This document shows positions 15,704 through 24,701 of a stretch of DNA of 41,443 bases, piece by piece; the stretch's first letter is position 1, and each line of letters opens with the position of its first letter. The translations under genes and the position numbers were made by a program. Under the pieces are notes generated by a model. The model was not told the DNA's origin, searched no databases, and saw only the letters and a list, made by a program, of their open reading frames with translations. Location of the stretch: assembly GCA_902762435.1 (NCBI GenBank), contig CACWOH010000021.1:1-41443 (forward strand). Direction: 5' to 3'. The stretch is from an uncultured Bacteroidia bacterium (GTDB lineage Bacteria; Bacteroidota; Bacteroidia; Bacteroidales; UBA932).

Positions 15704-17295
15704 AGGCCCAGGACGTGTTTATAGACCCACTGCGTGTATTCCGCTTCGCGGAGCGTGTCGCCCCAGCCGATGGGGAAATTCCCTTTCCAGCGTTCCTGCA
15801 GGAAGTCGGCAAGGTCCTTCCTTTCCCGCTCCACGCACCCGTGCGCGCGGGCCAGTAATCCGGCGGCGCGGCAGGCGCAGAACTCGCCCTGGCAGGTTCC
15901 CATCCCCACACGCGTACGGCGGCGCAGGTCGGTCAGCGAACTCACTTCCAGCTGCCCGATGGCATTCTCGATCTCGCCCACCGACACCTCTTCGCACTCG
16001 CAGATGAGCGCGTCGTCCAGGCGATTGCCGCTCCGGATCCGCGAGGCGCCGGTGCCCATGCGGGCCGCCGCGGCCTTCTGCGCCGTCGAGGGGGCTTCCC
16101 AGATCTTCCGGGCCACGGCCTCGTAGGACCGCTCCTCCGAGCCGGGGAGCGGCGTGGTGGCCGTCTCGCAGGCACGGTCCACGCCCAGTTTGCGGCACAC
16201 CGTGTCCGTGGCGATCTCCGCCATCAGGCGGTAGGTCATCAGTTTGCCTCCGGTGATCGTCACGAAGCCCTTCAGGCCGTCGCGCGTCTCGTGATCCAGG
16301 CAGACGATGCCGCGGGAGATGTTGCGTCCCGTGGGGTCGTCGTCCGCGCTGACCAGCGGCCGGACGCCCGCGTAAGCGCGCAAGATGCGGGTGGAGGACA
16401 GGGCGGGCGCAAGCTTGGCGCCCTCGGTGATGAGCAGGGTCACCTCGTCCGGCGTCACGGCCACCCGGTCGCACTCCTCGAAGGGAATGCGCGTGGAGGT
16501 GGTCCCGATCACGCAGACGGTGTCGCCCGGCACCAGGATGTCGGCGTTGGACGGCTTGCGGCAGCGGTTGATCACCATCCGGTTGATGCGGTGCGCGAAG
16601 ATCAGCAGGGCGCCCTTGGAGGGGTACATCCCCACTTTCACGTCCGCCAGGCCGGCGATGTGCTGCCCCCAGATGCCGCAGGCGTTCACCACCACCGGGG
16701 CGAAGTAGTCCGCCGCCTCGCCCGTCTGACAGTTGCGGGTGTGCACCCCGACGACGGCGTCCCCCTCGCGGATGAGCCCGGTCACCTCCGTGTGGAGGCG
16801 CACCTGGCCGCCGTGCAGTTTGGCGTCCAGCATGTTCGCCGCGCACAGGCGGAAGGGGTCCACGCTGCCGTCCGGCACGCGTACGGCGCCGGTCAGGGAC
16901 GGGTTGACGGACGGCTCGAGCCGCCGCGCCAGGTCCGGGTCGATGATCTCGGCCCCGATGCCCGCCGCGCGGCAGGCGTCCTCGAAAGTCTGCTGGTAAG
17001 CCAAGTCGTCTTCGGGCAGGGTGATGAAGAGGCCGTCGGTCTCCTCGATGCAATGGGAGGCGATGCGCCGCAGGATCCGGTTCTCCCGGATGCATTCCGC
17101 GGCGGATTCCGGATCGTTCACGGCATAGCGCGCTCCCGAATGGAGCAGGCCGTGGTTGCGCCCGGTGGCGCCGGTGGCGATGTCCGAGCGCTCGATCAGG
17201 AGCGTCCGCAGTCCGCGCATCGCGCAGTCCCGCTGGGTTCCGGCGCCCGTGATTCCGCCGCCCAGGATGATGACATCGAATTCTCTGGTGTTCAT
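15700..17295 (-). CDS. glpA: Anaerobic glycerol-3-phosphate dehydrogenase, catalytic subunit A
   Basis: GlpA is the FAD-dependent subunit that oxidises G3P to dihydroxyacetone phosphate. The 531-residue protein starts with the FAD fold (VIILGGGITGAGTQRDCAMRG) followed by ATGATGRNHGLLHSGARYAV, a strong G3P dehydrogenase signature. The C-terminus carries a BFD-like [2Fe-2S] domain: CECEEVS, then TCQGEFCACRAAGLL. It is the first gene of a five-gene minus-strand operon (glpA-glpB-glpC-GDPD-glpT) and has a clear promoter box at 17315-17322, 19 nt before its ATG. Confidence 0.95.
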   Translation of the reverse strand: MNTREFDVIILGGGITGAGTQRDCAMRGLRTLLIERSDIATGATGRNHGLLHSGARYAVNDPESAAECIRENRILRRIASHCIEETDGLFITLPEDDLAYQQTFEDACRAAGIGAEIIDPDLARRLEPSVNPSLTGAVRVPDGSVDPFRLCAANMLDAKLHGGQVRLHTEVTGLIREGDAVVGVHTRNCQTGEAADYFAPVVVNACGIWGQHIAGLADVKVGMYPSKGALLIFAHRINRMVINRCRKPSNADILVPGDTVCVIGTTSTRIPFEECDRVAVTPDEVTLLITEGAKLAPALSSTRILRAYAGVRPLVSADDDPTGRNISRGIVCLDHETRDGLKGFVTITGGKLMTYRLMAEIATDTVCRKLGVDRACETATTPLPGSEERSYEAVARKIWEAPSTAQKAAAARMGTGASRIRSGNRLDDALICECEEVSVGEIENAIGQLEVSSLTDLRRRTRVGMGTCQGEFCACRAAGLLARAHGCVERERKDLADFLQERWKGNFPIGWGDTLREAEYTQWVYKHVLGL

Positions 17296-17314
17296 TAGGT
17301 GGTTCTGTATTCTG

Positions 17315-17341
17315 CAAATTTACAAAACTTCGCTATCTTTG
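17315..17341. promoter_or_regulatory. Divergent promoters for the glpA operon and the lipoprotein hydrolase
   Basis: Minus-strand TAAATTTG is at 17315-17322 (19 nt before glpA). Plus-strand TATCTTTG is at 17334-17341 (25 nt before the hydrolase). The gap is 11 bp. A TCTG, one change from the -33 consensus TTTG, lies exactly 19 bp before the plus box and abuts the minus box, so the two promoters are interleaved. Confidence 0.7.
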
Positions 17342-17366
17342 CAGTCAAATAACCACATTTATTCCT

Positions 17367-18329
17367 ATGACACGGAAATTCTTCAAGTTCGGCGCCATCC
17401 TCCTGGCCGTCATCTCCCTGAACAGCTGCCTCGCAGGCAAATATATGTGCAATTATGCGCTCCGTCCCACCCCGCACGGCACGGAAGACATCGAGCGTAC
17501 CCGCCACAAGGCGGACTCGCTGATGCCCGGCAGCACCGCCTGGTACGACGGACTCAAGCAGGCCGGCATCCTGAAGGACAGCTATCTGACCGGCTACAAC
17601 GACAAGAAGGTGCACGCCGTGTATGCCCCGGCCCTGCACCCGGAGAGCGCCCAGGGCACGGCCGTCATCGTGCACGGCTACGGCGACAACCACTTCGTGT
17701 TCCTGTACCTCGCCCGGATGTACCGCGACGAACTGAACTACAACATCATCCTTCCGGACCTCCAGTACCACGGCTATTCGGAAGGCGACGCCATCGGGAT
17801 GGGCTGGTACGACCGCTTCGACGTGGAGAAATGGGCGGAATTCGCCCACGACACCTTCCGGGATGATTTCATGGTCGTACACGGCGTGTCGATGGGCGCC
17901 GCCACGGTGATGATGATGAGCGGCGACGACCTCCCGCCCTACATCCGCGCCTTCGTGGAGGACTGCGGCTACTCTTCCGTGTGGGACCAGTTCGCCACCA
18001 ACCTCAAGGACAGCTTCCACCTGCCGCCTTTCCCGGTCCTGACCAGCGCCAGCATCGTCAGCAAGAAGCGCTACGGCTGGTCCTTCCAGGAGGCCTCCAG
18101 CGTCAACCAGCTCGCCAAGTGCGAGCTCCCGATGCTCTTCATCCACGGCGACGCCGACGACTTCGTCCCCTTCTCGCACCTGCAGAAGAACTACGACGCC
18201 AAGGTCAAGGGCTACAAGGAAATGTGGGTGGCCAAAGGCGCCGTCCACGCCAACTCTTATGCAAAGTATCCCGAGGAATACACACAGCACGTCCGCGACT
18301 TCCTGAACAAAGTCAAGACGATGTACTAG
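17367..18329 (+). CDS. Alpha/beta hydrolase lipoprotein
   Basis: This 320-residue protein has a lipoprotein signal peptide (lipobox LNSC, Cys21), so it acts outside the cytoplasm. The hydrolase fold is visible as VIVHGYGDNHFVFLYLA (oxyanion region), a nucleophile elbow HGVSMGAATV, the acid in FIHGDADDFVP, and the base His in KGAVHANSYA near residue 295. It resembles the serine aminopeptidase / lysophospholipase-like hydrolases common in Bacteroidota. It is divergent from the glpA operon and convergent with infB. A lipase role feeding the glp pathway is only an inference from position. Confidence 0.82.
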   Translation: MTRKFFKFGAILLAVISLNSCLAGKYMCNYALRPTPHGTEDIERTRHKADSLMPGSTAWYDGLKQAGILKDSYLTGYNDKKVHAVYAPALHPESAQGTAVIVHGYGDNHFVFLYLARMYRDELNYNIILPDLQYHGYSEGDAIGMGWYDRFDVEKWAEFAHDTFRDDFMVVHGVSMGAATVMMMSGDDLPPYIRAFVEDCGYSSVWDQFATNLKDSFHLPPFPVLTSASIVSKKRYGWSFQEASSVNQLAKCELPMLFIHGDADDFVPFSHLQKNYDAKVKGYKEMWVAKGAVHANSYAKYPEEYTQHVRDFLNKVKTMY

Positions 18330-18332
18330 CGC

Positions 18333-18408
18333 CCGGAACGGAACTGTCCCCGGAAAGCGTTTCCCGCAAGGGTTCTTTTCAGCTTTCCAGGGACAGTTGC
18401 CGTTTCGG
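18333..18408. repeat. 76-bp imperfect palindrome between convergent genes (terminator or REP/MITE-like element)
   Basis: Three stems nest inside each other: CCGGAACGG (18333-18341) with CCGTTTCGG (18400-18408), AACTGTCCC (18342-18350) with GGGACAGTT (18390-18398), and GGAAAGC (18352-18358) with GCTTTCC (18382-18388), around a 23-nt loop. The palindrome fills the space between the hydrolase stop and the infB stop. No U-tract follows it on the plus strand, so it is not a standard terminator, though it may still act as one. Confidence 0.6.
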
Positions 18409-18413
18409 CTTAA

Positions 18414-21236
18414 TTACAGCGTTCGTTTGATTTCAACGATCTGGAAGGCCTCGATCATATCGCCTTCCTTGATGTCGTTGTAGCCCGCGATGGACATACC
18501 GCACTCCTTGCCGGCGGGGACCTCCTTCACGGCGTCCTTGCCGATCTGCAGGGAGCCCAGTTCGCCGGTGTAGATGACGATGCCGTCGCGGATCAGGCGC
18601 ACCTTGGATTTCTGCACCATCTTGCCGTCGCGCACGATACAGCCGGCGATCGTGCCGACCTTGCTGATGCGGAAGGTCTGCTTGATCTCGGCGGTGGCGA
18701 TGACCTCCTCTTTCTTCTCCGGCTCGAGCATGCCCTCGATACCGTCCTTGACCTCGTTGATACAGTCGTAGATGACGGAGTAGAGGCGGATTTCGATGCC
18801 TTCGCGGTCGGCGGCCTTGCGGGCGTCCGGCGTAGGACGCACCTGGAAGCCGACGATCACGGCGTCGGAGGCCTCCGCCAGCAGGACGTCGGACTCGGAG
18901 ATGCCGCCCACGGCCTTGTGGATGACATTGACCTTGACCTCCTCGGTGGAGAGTTTGATGAGGGAATCGGATAGGGCTTCCACGGAACCGTCCACGTCGC
19001 CCTTGACGATGATGTTGAGTTCCTTGAAGTTGCCGATGGCGATGCGCCGGCCGATCTCCTCGAGGGTCATGTGCTTCTGCGTCTTGATGCCCTGGATGCG
19101 GATCAGCTGTTCGCGCTTGGCGGCGATGCTCTTGGCCTCTCGCTCGTCGGCCATCACGTTGAACTTCTCGCCCGCGGCGGGCGCGCCATTCAGGCCGAGC
19201 ACGGACACCGGCGTGGAAGGGCCGGCCTCGGTGACCTTCTGGCCACGCTCGTTGAACATCGACTTCACGCGGCCATAGTAGCTTCCGCAGAGCATCACGT
19301 CGCCCGGGTGGAGGGTCCCCTCCTGCACGAGCACGGTGGCCAGGTAGCCGCGGCCCTTGTCCAGGGAGGACTCGATCACGGCGCCCACGGCCTTCTTGTC
19401 CGGGTTGGCCTTCAGTTCCAGCAGGTCGGTCTCCAGCAGGACCTTCTCAAGGAGTTTGTCCACGTTGATGCCCTGCTTGGCAGAAATCTCCTGGCACTGG
19501 TACTTGCCTCCCCAGTCCTCCACGAGGATATTCATCTCGGAGAGCTGGCGGCGGATGGTGTCGGGGTTGGCGCCCGGCTTGTCTATCTTGTTGATGGCGA
19601 ACACCATCGGAACGCCCGCGGCCTGCGCGTGGTTGATAGCCTCGACGGTCTGCGGCATCACGGCGTCGTCGGCCGCCACGATGATGATGGCGAGGTCGGT
19701 GAGCTGGGCGCCGCGGGCACGCATGGCCGTGAAGGCTTCGTGGCCCGGGGTATCCAGGAACGTGATGTGACGTCCGTCGGGCAGCTTGACGTTATAGGCG
19801 CCGATGTGCTGTGTGATACCGCCCGCCTCGCCCGCGATGACGTTGGACTTGCGGATGTAGTCCAGGAGCGAGGTCTTGCCGTGGTCCACGTGGCCCATCA
19901 CGGTGATGATCGGCGGACGCGGCTTGAGGTCCTCCGGACGGTCCGCCTCCTCGTTGCTGTTGATCTCCTCGGAGATCTCCGCGGTGACGAACTCGACCTG
20001 GTAGCCGAATTCCTCGGCCACGAGCACGAGGGTCTCGGCGTCGAGACGCTGGTTGATGGACACCATCAGGCCCAGGCTCATGCAGGCGCCGATGACCTTT
20101 ACGACCGGCGTGTTGTTCATCAGGGTGGCCAGGTCGTTGACCGTCACGAACTCGGTGACTTTCAATACCTTCTGGCCGGCAATCGCCTCGGCCATCTCTT
20201 CCTGGGTGCGCTGGGCGGCCGCCTCGCGTTTCTCCTTGCGGTACTTGGCGCCGAAGTTGTTCTTCTTGCCCTCGTTCATGCGGGCGTAGGTCTCCTTGAC
20301 CTGCTTCTGGATCTCCTTCTGGAGCTCTTCCTGCTGGGCCTCGGTCAGCGCCGGCTTGAAGCGGTCGCGGTCACGCTTGCGACCCTTGCCGGAGGACTGC
20401 TGCTGCCCCTGCTGGGGCCGGCTGTCCTTCTTGGGATTCTTCTCGATATTGGCGCCGGCCTTTGCCACGTCCACCTTCTGGGTGCCCTTGCTGATGCGCT
20501 CGCGCTTCTTGGCGGGTTTGCGGTCGAACTGGCTGAGGTCGATCTTGCCGACCACCTTCAGCGCGGGCGAGCCTTCCGGCTGCTCCGCACCTTGCTCCGG
20601 CTCGCCCTGCGGCGCGGATTCGGGCCCGACGGCAGGCACCTCCGGTTCGGCGGCGGGCTCGGGTTCGGGCTCGTCCTGCGGTTCCGGCTGCACCGGCGCG
20701 GGTTCCGGCTGCGGCGCCGGCTCGGGCGCGGGTTCCGGCACAACCGGCTTCTCCGGCTCGGGCTGCGGCGCGGGTTCGGGTTCCGGCTCCGGTTCCGGCT
20801 CCGGAGCGGGCTTCATAGGCTCCGGCCCGCTCGGTTTATCGCCTTCGGAGCGCAGCGACACAGGGGGTTCGGGGGGAACGCCCCCCGATGAATTAGGCTT
20901 CGGAGTCTGCGAAGAAGACTCCTTCTTGGCGTTGATGAAGGTGTTGGACTTGATGATGGTCTCACGCTCCGGCTCCTCTTCCTCGGGTTCTTCCCGGGCG
21001 GGACGCCGGCCGCTCTTTTCGAGGATCTCGGTGATCTTGACCTCCACCTTGTCGGCGGCCTGCTTCATCTCGAGGTCCTTGCCGAACTGCTTCATCAGCG
21101 CGGGAAGATGCTCGTCGGAGACCTTCGCATTGGGGTTGGCATCGACTTCGACGCCCTGCTTGTGGAGGAATTCCACCAGGTTGTCGAGGCCGATGTTGAA
21201 TTGTCTAAGGAGTTTGCTTATTCTGATATCTGCCAT
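18414..21236 (-). CDS. infB: Translation initiation factor IF-2
   Basis: IF-2 is the GTPase that brings initiator tRNA to the 30S subunit. The 940-residue protein has an N-terminal IF2_N domain ([21 protein letters not shown]), a long disordered linker rich in Pro-Glu repeats (roughly residues 138-205), and a basic region ending before the G domain. The GTPase motifs are GHVDHGKT at 448-455, DTPGHEAF and NKID, followed by the usual C-terminal domains. Five bp separate it from nusA upstream. Residues about 117-135 are encoded by a GC-rich palindromic repeat (20846-20888). Confidence 0.97.
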   Translation of the reverse strand: MADIRISKLLRQFNIGLDNLVEFLHKQGVEVDANPNAKVSDEHLPALMKQFGKDLEMKQAADKVEVKITEILEKSGRRPAREEPEEEEPERETIIKSNTFINAKKESSSQTPKPNSSGGVPPEPPVSLRSEGDKPSGPEPMKPAPEPEPEPEPEPAPQPEPEKPVVPEPAPEPAPQPEPAPVQPEPQDEPEPEPAAEPEVPAVGPESAPQGEPEQGAEQPEGSPALKVVGKIDLSQFDRKPAKKRERISKGTQKVDVAKAGANIEKNPKKDSRPQQGQQQSSGKGRKRDRDRFKPALTEAQQEELQKEIQKQVKETYARMNEGKKNNFGAKYRKEKREAAAQRTQEEMAEAIAGQKVLKVTEFVTVNDLATLMNNTPVVKVIGACMSLGLMVSINQRLDAETLVLVAEEFGYQVEFVTAEISEEINSNEEADRPEDLKPRPPIITVMGHVDHGKTSLLDYIRKSNVIAGEAGGITQHIGAYNVKLPDGRHITFLDTPGHEAFTAMRARGAQLTDLAIIIVAADDAVMPQTVEAINHAQAAGVPMVFAINKIDKPGANPDTIRRQLSEMNILVEDWGGKYQCQEISAKQGINVDKLLEKVLLETDLLELKANPDKKAVGAVIESSLDKGRGYLATVLVQEGTLHPGDVMLCGSYYGRVKSMFNERGQKVTEAGPSTPVSVLGLNGAPAAGEKFNVMADEREAKSIAAKREQLIRIQGIKTQKHMTLEEIGRRIAIGNFKELNIIVKGDVDGSVEALSDSLIKLSTEEVKVNVIHKAVGGISESDVLLAEASDAVIVGFQVRPTPDARKAADREGIEIRLYSVIYDCINEVKDGIEGMLEPEKKEEVIATAEIKQTFRISKVGTIAGCIVRDGKMVQKSKVRLIRDGIVIYTGELGSLQIGKDAVKEVPAGKECGMSIAGYNDIKEGDMIEAFQIVEIKRTL
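20846..20888 (-). repeat. GC-rich palindromic repeat inside the infB linker coding sequence
   Basis: Read on the minus strand, an 8-bp hairpin (20869-20888, six G facing six C around a 4-nt loop) is followed after 12 nt by TCGCTGCGCTCCG (20846-20858). The same arrangement occurs on the plus strand at 41125-41167. The repeat stays in frame and encodes a [14 protein letters not shown]-type peptide between charged, Pro/Glu-rich segments. Confidence 0.5.
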
Positions 21237-21241
21237 TCTGT

Positions 21242-22510
21242 CTAGTCTTCGAATTCTGCTTTGAGGATATTACGGACTTCTTCGACGGTCTCGTCCTCGA
21301 GGTCGGCACGCTTGGCGATGTCCTCGGGAGAGAGGGCCAGGACGCCCTTGGCGGTGTCGCAGCCGATCGCCTCGAGGCGGTCGATGATCCACTGGTCGAT
21401 GACGTCGGAGAATTCGCTCAGGAGCACATCCTCCTCGTCGCTGCTCTCGCCCTTCGGAAGTTCGCGGTACACCTCGATCTCGCGGTCTACGAGCATGCCG
21501 GCCAGCTGGATGTTCACGCCGTGGCGGCCGATACCCTTGCTGACCTGGTCGGGCTGCATGAACACCTTCACCTTGTCGCCCGGATCCTCGCCCATCTCGA
21601 TGTAGGAGACCACGGCGGGGTTGAGGGCGCGCTGGATCATCAGCTTGGGGTTCTGGGACCACTGGATCACGTCGATGTTCTCGTTGCGCAGCTCACGGAC
21701 GATGCCCATGATGCGGCCGCCCTTGACGCCGATGCAGGCGCCGATCGGGTCGATGCGGTCGTCATAGGACTCCACGGCCACCTTGGCGCGCTCGCCGGGC
21801 ACGCGGACCACCTTCTTGACGGTGATCAGGCCGTCGGCGATCTCCGGGACCTCCTGCTCGAAGAGGCGCTCCAGGAACTCGTTGGACACGCGGCTCAGGG
21901 TGATATAGGGCGTGGTATTGTTCTTCATCTCCACGCTCTTGATGACGGCGCGGACGGAGTCGCTCTTCTTGAAGCGCTCGCCGGGGATCTGCTCGGCCTT
22001 GGGGATGTGGAGCTCGTTGCCGTCCTCGTCGAGGATCAGCACCTCCTTGGACCAGGTCTGATAGACTTCGCCGTAGAAAAGTTCGCCCACCTTGTCGGAG
22101 TACTTCTTGAAGACGTTCGCCTTCTCGATGTCCATGATGCGGCCCTGAAGGTTCTGGCGGATGTTCAGGATGCCGCGGCGCCCGAAGGCCGTCAGCGGAA
22201 GGAGCTTGGCGTACTGGTCGCCGATCTCGTAGTCGTCGGCGTCGCCGCCGTCGGCACGGATACCCTCGAGGGTGATCTCGGCGTTCGGGTTCTCCACCTC
22301 CTCGACCACGTCGAAGTTCTGGTAGATCTCGCAGGTACCCTTATCCACGTTGACGATCACGTCGAAGTTGTCCGACGAGCCGTAGGTCTTCGCGATCTGC
22401 GTCAGGAAGACGTCCTTGAGGACCTGCATCATCACGGGACGGTCGATGTTCTTCTCCTCCTTGAAGTCCTTGAAGGCGTCGATGAGCGTAATAACTTTTT
22501 CTTTTTCCAT
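21242..22510 (-). CDS. nusA: Transcription termination/antitermination protein NusA
   Basis: NusA binds RNA polymerase and nascent RNA and tunes pausing, termination and antitermination. The 422-residue protein shows the N-terminal RNAP-binding domain ([19 protein letters not shown]), an S1 domain ([19 protein letters not shown]), and tandem KH domains ([20 protein letters not shown] and [13 protein letters not shown]). A short acidic helical tail follows. It lacks the extra AR domains of E. coli NusA, as is usual outside the gammaproteobacteria. It lies 9 bp after rimP and 5 bp before infB, the standard rimP-nusA-infB order. Confidence 0.97.
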   Translation of the reverse strand: MEKEKVITLIDAFKDFKEEKNIDRPVMMQVLKDVFLTQIAKTYGSSDNFDVIVNVDKGTCEIYQNFDVVEEVENPNAEITLEGIRADGGDADDYEIGDQYAKLLPLTAFGRRGILNIRQNLQGRIMDIEKANVFKKYSDKVGELFYGEVYQTWSKEVLILDEDGNELHIPKAEQIPGERFKKSDSVRAVIKSVEMKNNTTPYITLSRVSNEFLERLFEQEVPEIADGLITVKKVVRVPGERAKVAVESYDDRIDPIGACIGVKGGRIMGIVRELRNENIDVIQWSQNPKLMIQRALNPAVVSYIEMGEDPGDKVKVFMQPDQVSKGIGRHGVNIQLAGMLVDREIEVYRELPKGESSDEEDVLLSEFSDVIDQWIIDRLEAIGCDTAKGVLALSPEDIAKRADLEDETVEEVRNILKAEFED

Positions 22511-22519
22511 TATTGTCGT

Positions 22520-22792
22520 TTATTCTTTGATTGTTTTCAGCATTTCATCCGCCTCGGCGGCGTCGATCCCCACGGAACTGACGGTCATGGCATAGTCCTC
22601 GACGTTGCGGTCGAAGGCGGCGAGCACGGCGCGGTGCACGTATTCGCAGTCCGCCAACTCGACGTCGGCGTCCGCCTTGTCGATCGTGACCTCGAACACG
22701 TTGTCGTCGTCGTTGAACATGATGTCCACCAGGGAGCAGCCGCGCTCCGCGACGGCCTTCTCCACCACTTTTTCGAATTCTTTCCTGTCCAT
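22520..22792 (-). CDS. rimP: Ribosome maturation factor RimP, N-terminal domain only
   Basis: RimP helps mature the 30S subunit. The product from ATG 22792 is 90 residues and matches the N-terminal alpha/beta domain: MDRKEFEKVVEKAVAERGCS, then FEVTIDKADADVELADCEYV, and YAMTVSSVGID, which replaces the usual YxLEVSSPG. The family is about 150 residues, with a C-terminal SH3-like domain that is absent here; the stop is only 9 bp before nusA, so no frameshifted remainder can be hidden. The identification rests on the fold pattern and the rimP-nusA-infB context. An upstream ATG at 22828 is possible and lies closer to the promoter. Confidence 0.8.
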   Translation of the reverse strand: MDRKEFEKVVEKAVAERGCSLVDIMFNDDDNVFEVTIDKADADVELADCEYVHRAVLAAFDRNVEDYAMTVSSVGIDAAEADEMLKTIKE

Positions 22793-22842
22793 ATCAATAA
22801 AAAAGAAGACCTCTTCGGGGCCTTCCATCTCTTTCACGTCTG

Positions 22843-22869
22843 CAAATATACGTTTTTTTTGTAAATTTG
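22843..22869. promoter_or_regulatory. Divergent promoters for rimP-nusA-infB and the small lipoprotein
   Basis: Minus-strand TATATTTG is at 22843-22850; plus-strand TAAATTTG is at 22862-22869, 18 nt before its gene. The gap is 11 bp, and TCTG lies exactly 19 bp before the plus box, as at 17315-17341. Confidence 0.65.
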
Positions 22870-22887
22870 CCAAAAATAACGAAGACT

Positions 22888-23298
22888 ATGCGCAAGATAC
22901 TTTCGATATGCGCGCTCTGCGCCGCATTGTTCTGCCTGACTTCCTGCATGAAGGACCGGGTGCAAGACTATGAATTCAGTTATGCGGTCCAGGGATCCAT
23001 CCAGAACGAAGACGACTGGAAGGTCCTGGAAGCATATTTCGAGGAAGCTTTCGTCAACGAATCCAAGGTGCGGCACTTCCATTCGACCTACAACGACGCC
23101 TACTATCAGGCAGTTGCCGTTTACGAAAAGGAACTTGCCACGATCGACCAGGACCTCATCCTGGACTGCATCAAGGAAAAGGACGACCTCATCGTCCTGT
23201 GCGGGGTAATCAGCGGCGACAATGTAAAGGAGACCATCACGGCCACCTACTGGAATTACGAATACAAGCAGAAGGTCAGGCCGGATCCGGCAGAATAA
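22888..23298 (+). CDS. Small putative lipoprotein of unknown function
   Basis: The ATG at 22888 gives a 136-residue protein with a lipoprotein signal peptide (LSICALCAALFCLTSC, lipobox Cys20). The mature part is acidic and rich in aromatic residues, with no recognised motif: IQNEDDWKVLEAYFEEAFVN, and later NYEYKQKVRPDPAE at the end. A promoter box ends 18 nt upstream. The 3' end overlaps the convergent wbqC-like gene by 23 bp. No function is proposed. Confidence 0.75.
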   Translation: MRKILSICALCAALFCLTSCMKDRVQDYEFSYAVQGSIQNEDDWKVLEAYFEEAFVNESKVRHFHSTYNDAYYQAVAVYEKELATIDQDLILDCIKEKDDLIVLCGVISGDNVKETITATYWNYEYKQKVRPDPAE

Positions 23299-23887
23299 AG
23301 CCCAGCGCTCCCGGACCTTCGTTGAAGAGCAGGTCCATCGCAGACAATCCCGGCACAAAGCCGAAGCGATCAGAAAATACCTGATAATAAGGCCGTTCCA
23401 ATCCGAGTTCCCGAAGGATTGCGTTCGGCCTTTTCGGATGGATGTCCACGTGGGCGGCGGCGTATCCTTCCGTCGGGAGGATTTCCGTCTTCAGGCCGAA
23501 TTTCTCCATCAGGAATCGCAGGATCCCCATATCCAGTTCCCAGAGCGTACGCGGATGCGCGTCGAGGATGGCGAACAACGGGTCCCGGTAGTATTCGAAC
23601 CAGGCCGAGGAACGGTAGGCGGCGTCGATGCAGCGCTGCGTCTTCAGCACCCAGGGCGTCGAATAATCCACCTCGATCCCGCGGATCGGCAGGTTGAACG
23701 TCCCGTCCCGGTGCTTCACCGGGAAATTGATGTCCTGCGGGCCGCCGGCCGTCAGGATCCGGCAGCGGTTCCGCCAGGACTGTTTCTGGTAGTTCTCGCA
23801 GGCCTCCACATAAACGGAAGAATACTTTGCGAGCAGCGCAAAGTATTCTATGGGAGGGAAATATGCGATGGTCAGGACGGGAGCCAC
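23276..23887 (-). CDS. WbqC-like family protein
   Basis: This 203-residue cytoplasmic protein resembles the WbqC family: TIAYFPPIEYFALLAKYSSV at the N-terminus, ENYQKQSWRNRCRI (the conserved 'NYQKQ..RNR' block), and NLPIRGIEVDYSTPW. Members are found with O-antigen and polysaccharide genes; their reaction is not well defined. The start is a GTG at 23887 that shares one base with the lpxA stop (TAGTG), so it is the last gene of the lpx operon and translationally coupled. It overlaps the convergent small lipoprotein gene by 23 bp. Confidence 0.82.
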   Translation of the reverse strand: MAPVLTIAYFPPIEYFALLAKYSSVYVEACENYQKQSWRNRCRILTAGGPQDINFPVKHRDGTFNLPIRGIEVDYSTPWVLKTQRCIDAAYRSSAWFEYYRDPLFAILDAHPRTLWELDMGILRFLMEKFGLKTEILPTEGYAAAHVDIHPKRPNAILRELGLERPYYQVFSDRFGFVPGLSAMDLLFNEGPGALGFILPDPA

Positions 23888-24699
23888 TACTCGATGCCCA
23901 CCTTGGCCCCGATCTCCATGCCGCGGACGATGCCCCGCTTGGAGGCCCGGATGAATTCCAGGATGTTGTCCCGCTCTTCCGACTGCGGGAATCCGGCCTC
24001 CACCTTGCTGCAGGCGTCGGCGTTGTTCAGCCCCTGGAAATAGATGGTGTCGTAGATGTCCTTGATGTTGCGGATGACGTCGGGCTCGAAGCCGCGGCGG
24101 CGCAGGCCCACGATGTTGATGCCGGAGAAGCAGATCGGATTGCGTCCGCAGATGGAATACGGCGGGATGTCCTTGTTGACGGCCGTGCCGCCGCCGACCA
24201 TCGCGTGCGTGCCGATGTGGGAGAACTGATGCACCACCGTGCTGCCGCCGATGATGGCCCAGTCATCCACGTCGGTCTCGCCGGCGATGCCGACATAGCT
24301 CACGAGAATGCAGTGGTTGCCCACCCGGCAGTCGTGCGCGACGTGCACGTACGACATGATCAGGGTGTCGCTGCCGACGCGGGTCACGCCCTTGCCGCTG
24401 GCCCTGGTGCCGCGGTTGATGGTGGCGCACTCGCGGATGGTGGCCCGGTCGCCGATCTCCACCCAGGTGACTTCGCCCTCGAACTTGAGGTCCTGCGGGA
24501 TGGCGCCGATGACCGCGCCGGGGAAAACCTGACAGTCGCGGCCCATCTTCACATAGGGGAAAATGGTGGCGTGGGGCAGGATCTTGGTATTGTCGCCGAT
24601 CTCGACGTTGGCGTCGATGAAGGCGTAAGGGCCCACCTCGACGTTCTCGCCGAGGATAGCATCGGGGCTCACGGTAGCCAGGGGATGGATTTTGGCCAT
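23887..24699 (-). CDS. lpxA: UDP-N-acetylglucosamine acyltransferase LpxA
   Basis: LpxA adds a hydroxyacyl chain to UDP-GlcNAc in the first step of lipid A synthesis. The 270-residue protein is a left-handed beta helix of hexapeptide repeats (for example VSPDAILGENVEVGPYAFID, VEIGDNTKI). The catalytic His lies in VVHQFSHIGTHAMVGG, and the C-terminal GRNPICFSGINIVGLRRRGF is the substrate-binding signature. The ATG at 24699 is used rather than an in-frame GTG at 24705. It starts 2 nt after the lpxC stop and its own stop shares a base with the wbqC-like start. Confidence 0.96.
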   Translation of the reverse strand: MAKIHPLATVSPDAILGENVEVGPYAFIDANVEIGDNTKILPHATIFPYVKMGRDCQVFPGAVIGAIPQDLKFEGEVTWVEIGDRATIRECATINRGTRASGKGVTRVGSDTLIMSYVHVAHDCRVGNHCILVSYVGIAGETDVDDWAIIGGSTVVHQFSHIGTHAMVGGGTAVNKDIPPYSICGRNPICFSGINIVGLRRRGFEPDVIRNIKDIYDTIYFQGLNNADACSKVEAGFPQSEERDNILEFIRASKRGIVRGMEIGAKVGIE

Positions 24700-24701
24700 G
24701 G

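Noticed and set aside
20640-20830. Pro/Glu repeats in IF-2 as a sign of a fused extra domain
   Set aside because: Disordered Pro/Glu-rich linkers are normal in IF-2; only the distinct palindromic segment next to it is unusual.
22793-22840. Attenuator-like T-run upstream of rimP
   Set aside because: The only hairpin before the T-run is weak (4-5 bp with a very short loop), so a regulated terminator is not supported.
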